Source: Chlorokybus atmophyticus
Taxonomy: Eukaryota > Streptophyta > Chlorokybophyceae > Chlorokybales > Chlorokybaceae
DNA length: 64,000 nucleotides
Assembly (NCBI GenBank): GCA_009103225.1
Contig: RHPI01000638.1
Span: 678,010 to 742,009 of the forward strand
Direction: 5' to 3'
In this document: positions 11,986 to 22,396 of the stretch, one piece after another
Position numbering within the stretch: position 1 is the first letter of the stretch
Layout: the number at the start of each line of letters is the position of its first letter
The notes under the pieces: generated by a model
Seen by the model: the letters and a program-made list of their open reading frames with translations, nothing else
Databases searched by the model: none
Told to the model about the DNA's origin: nothing
Made by a program: the position numbers and the translations under genes

Positions 11986-13581
11986 CTACTGTCCAGTCTC
12001 AACATCTGACTGCTGCTGTACAGGAGGTACAGGAGTGCCTGACTGCTGCTTCCGATCAACCTTGATGTCCACCTGCTGCACATCCTGCTCCTCCTCTTCT
12101 ACCTCCTCACCGGCCGGCGCCGCCCCGTAGTCGTCGAGGTGGGTCAGCCCCGTCGGCGCCGACCGGAACAGCTCCTGGAAGTCCTCGTCGTCAACAGTCT
12201 CGTGCCCGACGCCTTCAGGCTCGGATCCGAGGTCAAAGCATTTACACTCAGCCTCTGGGTACCTCAAAGCCTGATGTGCAAAGTTGCCGGTGAGTACTTG
12301 GATATTTTCTTGTTTTTAAGCTGATGCATGACGAAGATACAACTGGTGTATATATACCTGCACCGCCGTTCTTGCTAAGTCCTCTCTCGGCACGTAAGCC
12401 TCAGGGCTGTTGACAAACTCGTCGTTCTTACCCGCGACAAGCTTGCGATGCCCGCCTCGAATTGCATCCATCAGCATGCCTGGGATCAACTCTCTGAGCT
12501 CGCACACACGGAAACTACACAACCTGCAATGCAGTTTTCTCTCTATTTACACACCGGCACGGATGATGGTGTACGACATCCCCGACTCGACGAGGAACTC
12601 CTCCGCCCTTCGCTTCCACACGAGCATCTTGGCGTGGTCGATCTCGTTGAGCCATGCGAAGGGGTCGTCCTTGCACCGGAGACCGCCCATGGAGCTCACC
12701 ATCACCACGTCCTCTAACCGCACCTCTTGAGCGGCCTCCACCTGGACCTTCCTCCCAATCCAATCAATCTGCGTGCACGCGCGTGTGAGTAGCACCTTCT
12801 CTTACTCAACATGGAGCATAATAACTTCATGTGTCAGGTTTGTTGCCTCTTCTGGTGGCACGTCGAAGTAGTAGAGGCTTGGGTCACCGCGGGTGAGTGC
12901 TTCAAGCGAGGGCGTGGTGGCCATCTGCGAAATGTTGTGTATGAGGAAACCTTCAGATCATGTTGTTGTGACCAGCATGTTCAGCATGCTACAGATTGTT
13001 TGAGCATGATCGCACAGACCCTCCTTTACCTTGATCACGCTGCTGGTGCACATGATGAGGGCGTCGTTGCCCGCCAGCGCGTCCTTTACCAGCTTCTTGT
13101 CGCGGATATCTCCGTAGTGCATGCAGCTCGGAGGCAGCAGCTTGATCATCTGAGAACAGCAACACAGTGGATTGTGTTGCCTTAACAACCAGGTACACTC
13201 ATTGCATGCAAGCAAAGCATGCATGCGTGAGGTATGTTTTCTGTTTCACACCGTAAGGTAGGTAGCATGCACTGACCTCAGCATCCTGGTGATAGTCAGT
13301 CGGGAAGCGGGAGTGGCCCTGCACGTCAAACTCATCCGGCCTTTTCAGCAGCTCCTTCACCACCAGCCGTCCTAGTGCACAGCGCAGATACAAGCAAGCA
13401 TTGATACAAGCATGTTGGTGTGCATGTTACTTGCTCAGCAGTTCCCCATGCATGACATCTATGGCACTTGAGGCTGCAGGGCTCGACTGCAGCAGTCATA
13501 GGATGCAAGGGGGAAGCCAAGTGAACCCTAAGTGTCACCTGTTTTCCCAGTGGCTCCGGTGACGATGACTTTCTGCTTCAT
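11986..13581 (-). CDS. Atypical SDR / NAD(P)-binding Rossmann protein (At5g02240-like)
   Basis: Probable NAD(P)H-binding reductase-like protein; substrate unknown. Seven exons: 13581-13539, 13371-13277, 13149-13030, 12924-12826, 12768-12555, 12479-12358, 12270-11986, giving 325 aa. The N terminus has the dinucleotide loop VTGATGKTGRLVV. Later family signatures are IDWIGRK, VVMVSSMGG, WKRRAEEFL, YTIIRAGGMLMD (created across intron 5) and FDLGSEPEG. These align with the Arabidopsis At5g02240/At2g37660 group by memory of the family. The last 65 or so residues are an acidic Glu/Asp and Gln-rich tail not typical of the family. The donor of exon 4 (GTTATT) is weak, so that junction is less sure. 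Divergent from the desaturase-like gene with 734 bp between starts. Confidence 0.88.
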
Positions 13582-14315
13582 CGCTCCTCCTTCCTGAGTA
13601 TTACTAGCAAATGATCGTCCCCTGCTAGCAATCCCTCCACTACTAGTTGCTGCTGCTCTCTCCGTTGCAAGCAAAGAAGCTCGCAGCAACCAGCTCAAGC
13701 CAATCCCCAGCCTCGTGATGGACTCGCAGCGTAGGCCCTACCACGGCGCAGAGTTCTCTCCACAAAGCAAAAGCACAAGGCAAAGCTCAACAGGGCAAGC
13801 CACACAGCCACACAGCCAAAGAGGCTCGGTGAGAGGCGCATCACTTCACCCATCATACAAGGTGATGTGACTCTGTCAACCGCTGTCTGTACCAAACACA
13901 ACTGATGACAGCAGAGTGGTGTCAGCGGCAGACGTCCTGTGTGTGAGCAAGCTGTCAGTAGCGTCTGTTAGTAGCAGTGTCTGGACATTGCAGCTCACGG
14001 GAGAGATCCGGCACACAGAACTAGCAACTGCTGATGTCACGAGCGTGTTTGCGTGAGAAGGATGACAATCAATGTCATCCCTCTCACAACCGCAGCATGA
14101 TGCTGCGCTTCACACTCATCGGTCGGTCGACGGGCGCATCGTTTCTTGTCGCTTCTTCTTTTTTTGTGTACAACGCTCAGCAGTCTCTTGACGACATGAG
14201 CGACGAGGCGCTAGTGCTTGTGCTGATTTGCACGCCCTACTGAGGGGTAGGGCAAGGAGGAGGAGGAGGTGGTGGTGGAGAAGGAGGAGGAAGGAGAGGA
14301 GGTAGCGCCCCAGCC
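13582..14315. promoter_or_regulatory. Divergent promoter region with (GGA)n tract
   Basis: Separates the starts of the Rossmann gene (-) and the desaturase-like gene (+). Positions about 14249-14303 are a purine tract of GGA/GGT repeats just upstream of the plus-strand ATG, probably in its 5' UTR. A possible short ORF beginning at 14097 is not supported as coding. Confidence 0.45.
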
Positions 14316-16049
14316 ATGGAGACGGATGCTGCATGCCAGTGGGAGGAGCATGTGAACCGGACATGCTGCTGCTTGCTTAAGCAGCAGCAGCAGCAGTACG
14401 GCCCTGCCTCCTCTTTGCTTGGAGCCCAGGCTGGCAGTCAATACACCCCACAGTTGGTTCTGTTGGTGAGTCCATGGCACGCTTCTTGATCGCTTGCATG
14501 CCGATCAATAGGTAGTATTGGTACTGTTGACATTCTGAAGTGCGTAAAGCCTGCATGCAGTGAAGCGTGGCTGGTCAGTGTATAATACTTATGTTGCATA
14601 TGTGTGCTTGTCAGCAAGAAAACAAGAAAGCAGCAGCTGTTATTGATAAAGGCTCTGGACACTTGTGTGTGAAAACCCTGTGTACTTCGGCTGCAAAAAG
14701 CAAGTGTATAAGGATACCTTGCATGTGCCTTGCATGCATATTTGCAGCAAGAGCAATTCCTGCATGCATGCATGGATGCAACTTGTGGATGCGTGGTGTG
14801 TGCAGTACTCCCTTGTGGCCGTGTCGGGCGGGCTGGTTGCGGGCTTGTACATGTACGCTGCGGAGGCGCTGTGCACGCGGTCGTTCGTGTGGCTGGAGAA
14901 ACGCGGGGTCGTGCGACGCCTCGCGCCCACCGCACCGCTCAACCTCTCACACGCCCTACGGAACATCTTCAACACCACCGTCTCCTACCTGCCTGTCTGG
15001 TAAACAACACCATGAGTGGTCACACGCAGACACGCGCAAGCTGAAAGTCCACATGCATGTATTCATGCATGTAAGACACACTTATCTTGTAGGTTTCTTG
15101 TTGGGCGCTACTGGCTCGGGGACATGGGGGACCGGATGGTTTTGGACTTCAACCCGCTGCGCGTGTGGCTGTTCGTGTGGGTGGGGATGTTCCTGCACGA
15201 CGCATGGTTCTTCGCCATGCACAACATCGTGCACGGACACAAGGCCATCTTCCGCATCGTTCATGCTGGCCACCACGACATGGTACACAGACTTGTATCC
15301 ATTACGTTCGCATGCAAACACGCATGTATAACTGACCTCTACTTTGTGTTTGAGCACAGAAAGCTGATCTTACAGCAAATGGCACGACTTACGGTGATGG
15401 CGAGCCCGTAGACTTATTCCTGCACATCGGGTTGTTTCACGGCCTCGTGCTGCTGTGGATGTACCTCCAACCCACGTAAGTACATCCATGCATGCATGCA
15501 GCTGTGTACCCCTCACATGCACCAAACCAATGTTCACCATCCCATGACACAACACCCACTCAGGTGGAACCCCCTGGCGTTTCTCCTCCTGCTGGTCTTT
15601 GAAGTTAACACGGACGTGACCGGCCACTGCGGCTACTGGCTTCCCGACTGGCTGCACGGACTCATCAGCGGAGGGGTAGGTGTTGTTATGACCTCTCAAT
15701 AATGTGTTGGTGTGTGGATGTGTGACACGAGTTGTGGTTGTGTGCAGGTGGGACTGACACCAGTCATCGCTGCACGCCCGAGCGACCATTACATACACCA
15801 CCTCGACCCGCGCTACAACAGATCCCTCTACTTCAGGCATTGGTAAGATACATCATGATAGCAAGCACATCAACCATATCATCATCAGTGCTCAGTCCCT
15901 TGTATTGTAGGGATTGGTTGACGGGGACACAACGAGGGCATCACCGCCTGTTTGCCGTTGAGAAAAAGACCAATTCTGCAGCAACTGCGCCACATTGCAA
16001 TGAAGTGCAGCGGAAGGCTGTGCCTGATGGGGTCAAGAAAGGTGCATAG
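14316..16049 (+). CDS. Sterol desaturase / fatty acid hydroxylase superfamily membrane enzyme
   Basis: Di-iron membrane oxygenase of the ERG3/FA-hydroxylase superfamily, expected in the ER or plastid envelope; exact lipid substrate not predictable. Seven exons: 14316-14465, 14806-14999, 15093-15282, 15360-15475, 15564-15675, 15748-15842, 15911-16049, giving 331 aa. Exon 1 contains a Gln run (QQQQQ). Histidine clusters are HDAWFFAMHNIVH (about 150-162), HAGHH (about 172-176) and HYIHH near the C terminus, plus TGHCGYWLP, matching the superfamily arrangement of HxxxH, HxxHH, HxxHH boxes. Hydrophobic segments flank the boxes (exons 2, 3 and 5). The C-terminal DWLTGT is the usual end-of-domain motif. 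The exon 3-4 join (HHDM to KADLT) was chosen because it restores the frame. Confidence 0.88.
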
Positions 16050-16938
16050 GCTGTCCATGTGTTGCAGATGCAAAAGGTCACAGCATAGCACTCATGTGCA
16101 TGAAACCCGTTGAAGGGGAGGCAAGTTGTGAAGGAAGTGTCATGAGCATGCGCAGTTGTAACAGTGTGGATTGTACATCTGCTAGTTTCTTAAGCCTAGG
16201 AGTGCTAGAGCCTGTTGTGTGGGTTGTGAGCTGCAAAGTGCACGTTTGTATATCTGTTCTTGGCGCTCAGGCAGCCCAAGGCCTGAGTCAGCCTTGTGAT
16301 GGTTGTAGTGTGGCGGTGAGGTATTGCAGACTGGCATTATTGGGAAGTGTCTACTGGTCATGACATATGATGTACGAGTGAGCTAGCATTGGGGTGGGTA
16401 GTTGCGCTGGAGGGTTGTTGGGTGGGTTGGGTGGTTGGTTTTCCGGTGGTTGTACGGAGCTCATACCGAGTGTGGTCTTACATACTTGCAAAGTGTTGTA
16501 ACAACGTTGAGTGCGCGGATTGTAATAACTCAATGCTTAGTGAGCGCTCAGCGGTGGTTGGGCCAAGCTGTAACCCCGCTGAGACTCGAGACACCATCAC
16601 CAACATCATGTCAAACAGATCAGGCTTGAATGCCGCACATTGTACTGCATGTGCCAATGAGGTTGAGGACGGTAACACAGTAATACGACAGTTTGCTTGC
16701 CTGCCGGATCGCAAGTTGAGGTGTGCTGAGTAGCAGTACAACGCCGCATAGCAGTGTTGACCTCAATTGTATACGTAATGCAACTTATGTTCATTGCAAC
16801 AAGAGGGGGGTGGGGTTGTATGCATGCCAGCTGCAAGAACCAACGCTGACATACAACTCCATGCATGCAGCAAGGCTCAGCTCAGTGAGGTTGTCTCTGC
16901 GGCAGGCGGCGACAACGGCGGCGAGGGCGGCGGCGACC
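16050..16938. other. Intergenic region
   Basis: No gene recognised. The frame of the next gene is open upstream to 16861 (another ATG), so part of this stretch may be coding or 5' UTR. TGGG/GGTT-rich sequence occurs at 16390-16460. Confidence 0.4.
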
Positions 16939-18977
16939 ATGCCCGCCGCCGATCCGCCCACCGCCGCCCCGGCCCCCCCGCGCCTGCGGGCGCTCGTGGT
17001 GGGCGGGTCCCTGGGCGGGCTGACCGCGGCGGCCGCGCTGGGGTCCGACCCGGCCTGGGACGTGGAGGTCAGGGAGAAGTCGAGCGGGGAATTGAAGGCC
17101 GGGGGGGCTGGACTGGCCGTACAGCGGGAGATGGAGGTAAGAGGATTTCAGATGGGCATGGCCTGGCCGCTTTCGTGAAGGTTGGCCATACACACTGTAC
17201 AAGTTTGTGATGAACGCACAATTTAGAGTTGCATGCATGGCGTTCACTTGTGTACGCTTGCATAGTGCTTGATTGATCGTTTGCAAGCTGATTTGCGGAC
17301 ACGCCTGGGTTGCAGTAAACTAACTTCCCAGCCAAATAGCACATGACCTGATATATGGACCTCCAGGATCAGCTGTGCAGAAGCTTTGTAAGACGTCGGT
17401 GTCTGTTCATTGCTTGTGACAGTACATACGCGTGCAAGTAACGGCCTCCACTCCATTAGCAATGATGAAACCTGGTTTCATAACTGCAAAGCGTCCCATG
17501 CACGAGAACAAGAGCGGTTGCTTGGATCACCCAATGGTAGCATCCGCAACACACATGCTAACGCATGTGACACGTCATGCATGCTCGCAGGACTACCTGC
17601 TGGCGCACAACATCATAGACTCGCGAGAGACAGCTAGCGTGCCCACGCGCGAACGCGTGTACGTGGGGCGCAACGGCACGATAATTGGCACCACCCTGAC
17701 CGACATGCTGTTCACGTCTTGGGACACGCTTTACCGCAAGCTCAAGGTGAATTGCACTGTGTGTGTCTCTCTCTGCTTGTCTTAGAAGCAGGATAATCCA
17801 TCCATGATGCTGATCATGTTAGGGCGTGGTGCCGCATGACAAGTACAGGTTCGGAGCCAAAGTGGTGGGATTCAAGCAGCGCGATGATGGGGTGGAAGTG
17901 GAGTACACTGATGGCACGAAGGAAGAGTGTGACTTGTTGGTTTGCGCGGATGGTGCGAAGTCCACTTTGAGACAGTCTCTGTTGCCTGAGGTAGTGAGAT
18001 AACGACACACACGCGCGCACGGACGCACAACCGTTCTAAACATGCCAGCTGTGGACGCACCGCTTGCAGGTGGAAGCAGAGTATGCTGGCTATGTTGCGT
18101 GGAGAGGCTTGGTGGAGGAGAGCAAAGTGCCTCCCGAGCTGGCAGAGTTCTTCCGTGAGAGATTTATCGTCTTCCAGGGCTTCAACCAGCACATTCTTGC
18201 AGTAAGTACACCCTTCACAAGTGAGTTTTCACAACAACAGTGCTTTTTTAACACACAGTGTTTTGCAGTACACCATACCGGGTTCGGCCGAGGGGCCCGG
18301 GCAGGGCTTGCTGCCTGGCTCGCGGTTGTTCAACTGGGTTTGGTACGTAAACGCGCCGGTTGGTGAACCGCTGAACAGAGTCATGATGGATGCTGAGGGA
18401 AATCTCCATAAGTTTTCTGTACCGCAGGTGCTGTCTTGTGTGCGATTGTTGCGGTGTCTGAAGCAGCAATGTTGATGTGTTGATGTTGATGCTCAGGGTG
18501 CGGTGAATGAGGAAGCCAAGGCAGCCATGCAGAAACTGGCACGCGAGTCGTTGGCACCGCAGTTTGCACAGCTGGTGCTGCTGACAGAAGAGCCTTTTCT
18601 TCAGGTCCGACTGTTCATTAGTACCTGCGTGCAACGTGCTTTCACCAGTCCCTTCCAATAACGATTCATGGTTGACTTCCTTGTGTCTACAGGCAATCTA
18701 TGACATCGCTGTCCCGCGCATGGCCTTCACTAGAGTTGCATTAGTTGGTGATGCAGCCTTTTTGTTGCGCCCTCATACAGCTGCTGGCACGTCAAAGGCA
18801 GCTTCGGATGCCATAGCATTGGCTAACATGCTGCAAAGGTGGGTTTCAGCAGCATGGCCTGCACATCTGCACAGCAGGGTGATTAATGGTGGTGTTGGGC
18901 CAGGTATGGCAGAGATGTACCGTCAGCGCTACGAGAATGGGAGAAAAGCCAACTCGAGTTGGGAAAAAGGCTGGTAA
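16939..18977 (+). CDS. FAD-dependent aromatic-ring-type monooxygenase
   Basis: Flavoprotein monooxygenase of the PHBH-like fold, closest in motif layout to bacterial and fungal 2,6-dihydroxypyridine-hydroxylase-type enzymes; natural substrate unknown. Seven exons: 16939-17136, 17591-17746, 17823-17990, 18070-18201, 18269-18427, 18497-18604, 18693-18977, giving 401 aa. The N-terminal FAD loop is ALVVGGSLGGLTAA. A DG-type segment LLVCADGAKSTLRQSLL lies in exon 3. The second FAD motif is VALVGDAAFLLRPHTAAGTS. All six introns are phase 0. ATG 16861 would add 26 Ala/Arg-rich residues, which could be a targeting peptide. The C terminus after LANMLQR is less conserved and may hide another intron. 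Confidence 0.88.
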
Positions 18978-20470
18978 CGTGGGGGAAGATGGTGGGAGAT
19001 CGCTCGCAGTTTCAAGAGCGACATTATGTATGATAGTATTGTCACGAACGTGGAGAGGTCTAGAAGTGAACTTCAATGTGTATGCGTTTGTGCATGCTAT
19101 CATTAAAGTGTTGTTCGTGTTTGTGTTAGTAGGTTTACAATGTATGGCATGTTATACGAATCATGACGGCATGTTGCGGACATGAACAATTACTTGAGTA
19201 GTAGTTATCATGTTCGCAAAACGTATGCACTATAACATAATACAATTGTGATATGCTACCCGCCACACAATGTACATGAATGCCACGTTTTAATTTAAGC
19301 CTATTGATTTCGAAATGACGCAACTATAAATACCTTATTATGTATCTGATGCACGCACCATCTATTTCAAGCATACACAACGAGGAGGTCTAAACTGTAG
19401 TGTAGTGAGGTTGGAACAAAGAGTGTGTATAGCCGGTGGTTGTGTTGCAATGTACAGGATATTAGGGCTGTTAGGCATGCATAGACTCTCAGCTGCAACG
19501 GCATACCATGCAGTCATAAACACAAATATACAAGCAACAGCAATCACACCACTGGGCTATGCCATACCGCATGTCTCTACTTACTACACTAGCACTCTAC
19601 CTACCCAAAGGCTGCCCCGTTATACATGCATACATGCACAAGCAGTTACCTGCACGCAAGTGCACCTAGTGAGTCCCTCCGGTCTTCATGGCAAACAGCA
19701 CAAGAAGCAGACGGACTCCCACTCCCACTCTTCCGTTCTCTTTCACCCACGCCCTCACTTCCTCCGCTGCCCCATGATGCCGTGCAAAGTGTAACCCTCA
19801 TGCAGGCCCCTCTGCCCTGCCCCTGTGCCCCGCCCCTTCGGCCGTCGCGGTGCCTGTTAGTCCTGGCCGTTGTCATTGCAACTACTGGCAGTTAGGTGCT
19901 GGTGGTTGGGTTAGATGGTGGGATTGGTAGCCAATGTTTGTTGTCGCATGGGCAAGATGTATTACCATACAGCCAGCTCCTCGCGCCTGTTCAGTGTCCA
20001 CCTTGGATGATGATGTGGCGCGCACTAATGCGGTAGTAGGTCTTCCTTGCAATTGATGTCCATCAGCCAGCTGCGTGCTGCCCGGGCCCTCTCCCAGCTA
20101 TCGATGTTGCACTCTGTCGTTGCATTGCTTGAAACACAATTCTATACAATGCTCTTGGGGGCGTGCAGTAGATGTAGGTGTTGCAGCGCTCTCAACATTG
20201 CCAACACACACGCATACACTTGAGGGGATGCCCTTTCGCTTGCATCGCCAACAGCAGTGTCATGGCCGCTACAAAATGCGCTGTGTACGTATACAGTCTC
20301 GTGAATCGCACGTACTGCAATTCCACTGCACCCAACTTTGTGCTTCGTGGCATGTTGGACTCAAGCAGGGGCGCATGATGCCGGGGTATGTTCTTCTGTA
20401 CGCGGCAGATGGTGTTTGGCGTACAGCTTGAAGCATAGCTCGTCCGCGATTAGAAAGACTGTACGATTTA
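18978..20470. other. Gene-poor stretch
   Basis: No coding gene recognised. The right half (about 20075-20470) is probably the decayed 3' part of the Penelope-like element that follows, because weakly similar open reading continues on the minus strand. Confidence 0.4.
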
Positions 20471-20479
20471 AAAAAGCAA

Positions 20480-21370
20480 TTAATGTGCGGTGGCTGTAGA
20501 CGTTACCGTCAGAGCATCTCTTGGGTACAGACCACCTCCTGGCACCTCCGGGCTCAGGTACAGCAAGGTGTCAAAGTTTGCAATGTTTGTTGTGCAAATC
20601 ATCAATGTACCGAAGACGCCCCTTGCACACTGCGTCAGCAGCGCCATGTCGCCGGCGTCTCGCAGGCCCCGCGCAAACTGCAGCTCGTGTGATAGTTAGC
20701 CATTGGCCAAATGAGCTCTCGCATTATTGCCCATTGGCACCCCCACCGGTTGCTTGTACAGCTCGTCCGAGGCCGTTCTTACGTACAGATTATCCAACAG
20801 GTACTTGAGCGTAGTGTGCAACGACGCTGCGGTAAATGTACTCCACATGCGGCCGTCATTTATGCGATAGGTTGCCGCCGTAGCCCATCTATTTGACACA
20901 GTGCCATTCGGCTCCACTGTTGAATGCAAATGAGTGGCTGTGTCGTGACGCTGCTTGTAATCAACTGTAGCAACCACTAGCCACCGCATGCGCTGTAGCA
21001 GATTCGCATGTGGAATTGTGGTATGTATAATTGCAGAGTCAAAGGTTTGCAGGCGCATGTGATGTCTTTTGTCAGCTGCCGAGCGGGTAGGGTTAGAGGT
21101 TGTTTGCAAACGCCCTAAGGCCTGACAATCAGACATTGTCCAGCAGTGCTGGCCATGAGGGAGAGCCACCGCTTCAGCCCACAGTGCGTGCCATACTGGT
21201 TGGATCGCTTGATATATGCATGCCAGCAAGATGCTGACATCCGACAAAGAGGTCTCATATGCCGCAGCAATAAAACGAGGCTTCGGCGGTGTCTTATGCA
21301 GCTCGATCAGCAAGTACATGTGCGGTAGCGTGTGCTTGCATGCTGTTTGGCATGCTGCGAGTGATGTCAT
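20480..21370 (-). mobile_element. Decayed Penelope-like retroelement (reverse transcriptase fragment)
   Basis: Minus-strand RT remnant. The open part (21370-20696) shows PKPRFIAAAYETSLSDVSIL (palm/fingers), TFDSAIIHTTIPH (compare the Penelope TFDFSxxYTxIPH motif with its first catalytic Asp) and KQPVGVPMGNNARAHLAN (compare GxPMGxNxAPxLAN). After a frame change the catalytic RYIDDL motif appears at 20612-20595, and an LYPRDALTV block follows in a third frame near 20530.  This motif set is that of Penelope-like elements rather than LTR or LINE RTs. No GIY-YIG endonuclease was recognised. Multiple frame breaks indicate an inactive copy. Confidence 0.75.
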
Positions 21371-21651
21371 GCATGTCTACAATTACTGCCAGGATATATG
21401 ACAACATTATAAACCTGAACAACAACTACGATCAGATTCTATTGGAAGAATGATAATGAGTACGACTTTTGTGTTGTAAATTGCACACAATGAATGGATT
21501 GATATCAACGATTTATTATACATATGATTTCTTTAAATTAATTTAAAAAGTATAATTGTACAATGCAATTGACTGTTTATAGTCATGTCGCATACGGTTT
21601 CAATTGAAACGTTTCCGTCGTGAAATAGATATCTCATTATTTTAAACATGA

Positions 21652-21652
21652 T

Positions 21653-21711
<59 letters not shown>
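21652..21711. repeat. (TA)n dinucleotide repeat
   Basis: About 60 bp of nearly pure TA with one CA interruption, within a locally AT-rich stretch (21470-21730) between the Penelope-like remnant and the TRIM element. Confidence 0.97.
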
Positions 21712-21713
<2 letters not shown>

Positions 21714-21860
21714 AAATTATGTTAGTGCAACCTAACATATGCCATATGTATTGGTACAGCAGGCAGTTGTAAAACTTTTTCTTGGTAAGGGCATATGTAA
21801 CGGTACATGTTGTAATCATGAGCATGCAAGAGTCTGCATTGCATAAGGTATAATGGTTGC

Positions 21861-21939
21861 TGTAACGGGAAGGTACACCAAATTACCACAAATCGACCAT
21901 AAAAGCATCAAGTCTTTTATGGTCGAGTGGGCTGTGACA
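21861..21939 (+). repeat. TRIM left terminal repeat
   Basis: 79 bp, TGTAACGGGAAGG to GGGCTGTGACA. It contains a perfect 13-bp inverted repeat (TCGACCATAAAAG / CTTTTATGGTCGA) that could fold as a hairpin in RNA. One of the three differences from the right repeat falls in this stem. Confidence 0.9.
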
Positions 21940-22312
21940 TTGGTCATCGGAGCTTGAGACCCGGTTTCAATTCCTGCTTTGCACACGAATACCGTGGTCG
22001 TTATTTCTCGATCCAATAACATCGTAAATGGTCACTTTATAAGTGCCATCATCGATGGGTCGCGACTTGCCTAATGGCAGTCGCGCCGAACTGACCGGTT
22101 CAGTCGGCGCGACAGGGCGCGACCTGCCTATCGCGGCGACGCGACCTGTGGGGCTGGCAGCGGTGCGCTATGCGCGCGTTGACCGGTATGGGCCTGAATT
22201 GGCCGGTCTTTGGGTGATGGGGCCGGTGACTGACCCTAAATCAGACCCGAGATGATTCCCCAGCTGATGGGCGCCAGCTGCCGAGGACGTCAGCGTTCTT
22301 AAGTGGGGGGAA

Positions 22313-22391
22313 TGTAACGGGAAGGTACATTAAATTACCACAAATCGACCATAAAAGCATCAAGTCTTCTATGGTCGAGTGGGCTGTGACA
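22313..22391 (+). repeat. TRIM right terminal repeat
   Basis: 79 bp, 76 of 79 identical to the left repeat. Preceded directly by the polypurine tract and followed by the target-site duplication GTTGC. Confidence 0.9.
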
Positions 22392-22396
22392 GTTGC

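Larger units (their letters stand above)
21861..22391 (+). mobile_element. TRIM-type miniature LTR retrotransposon, structurally complete
   Basis: 531-bp element with two 79-bp direct terminal repeats (21861-21939 and 22313-22391) that begin TG and end CA and differ at three positions. It is flanked by an identical 5-bp target-site duplication GTTGC (21856-21860 and 22392-22396). Just inside the left repeat, TGGTCATCGGAGCTTGAG resembles a primer-binding site (compare TGGTATCAGAGC for initiator tRNA-Met). Just inside the right repeat is a polypurine tract AAGTGGGGGGAA. The 373-bp interior has no coding capacity and contains CGCGAC-rich inverted repeats. It must depend on proteins made by another element. 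Confidence 0.9.
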
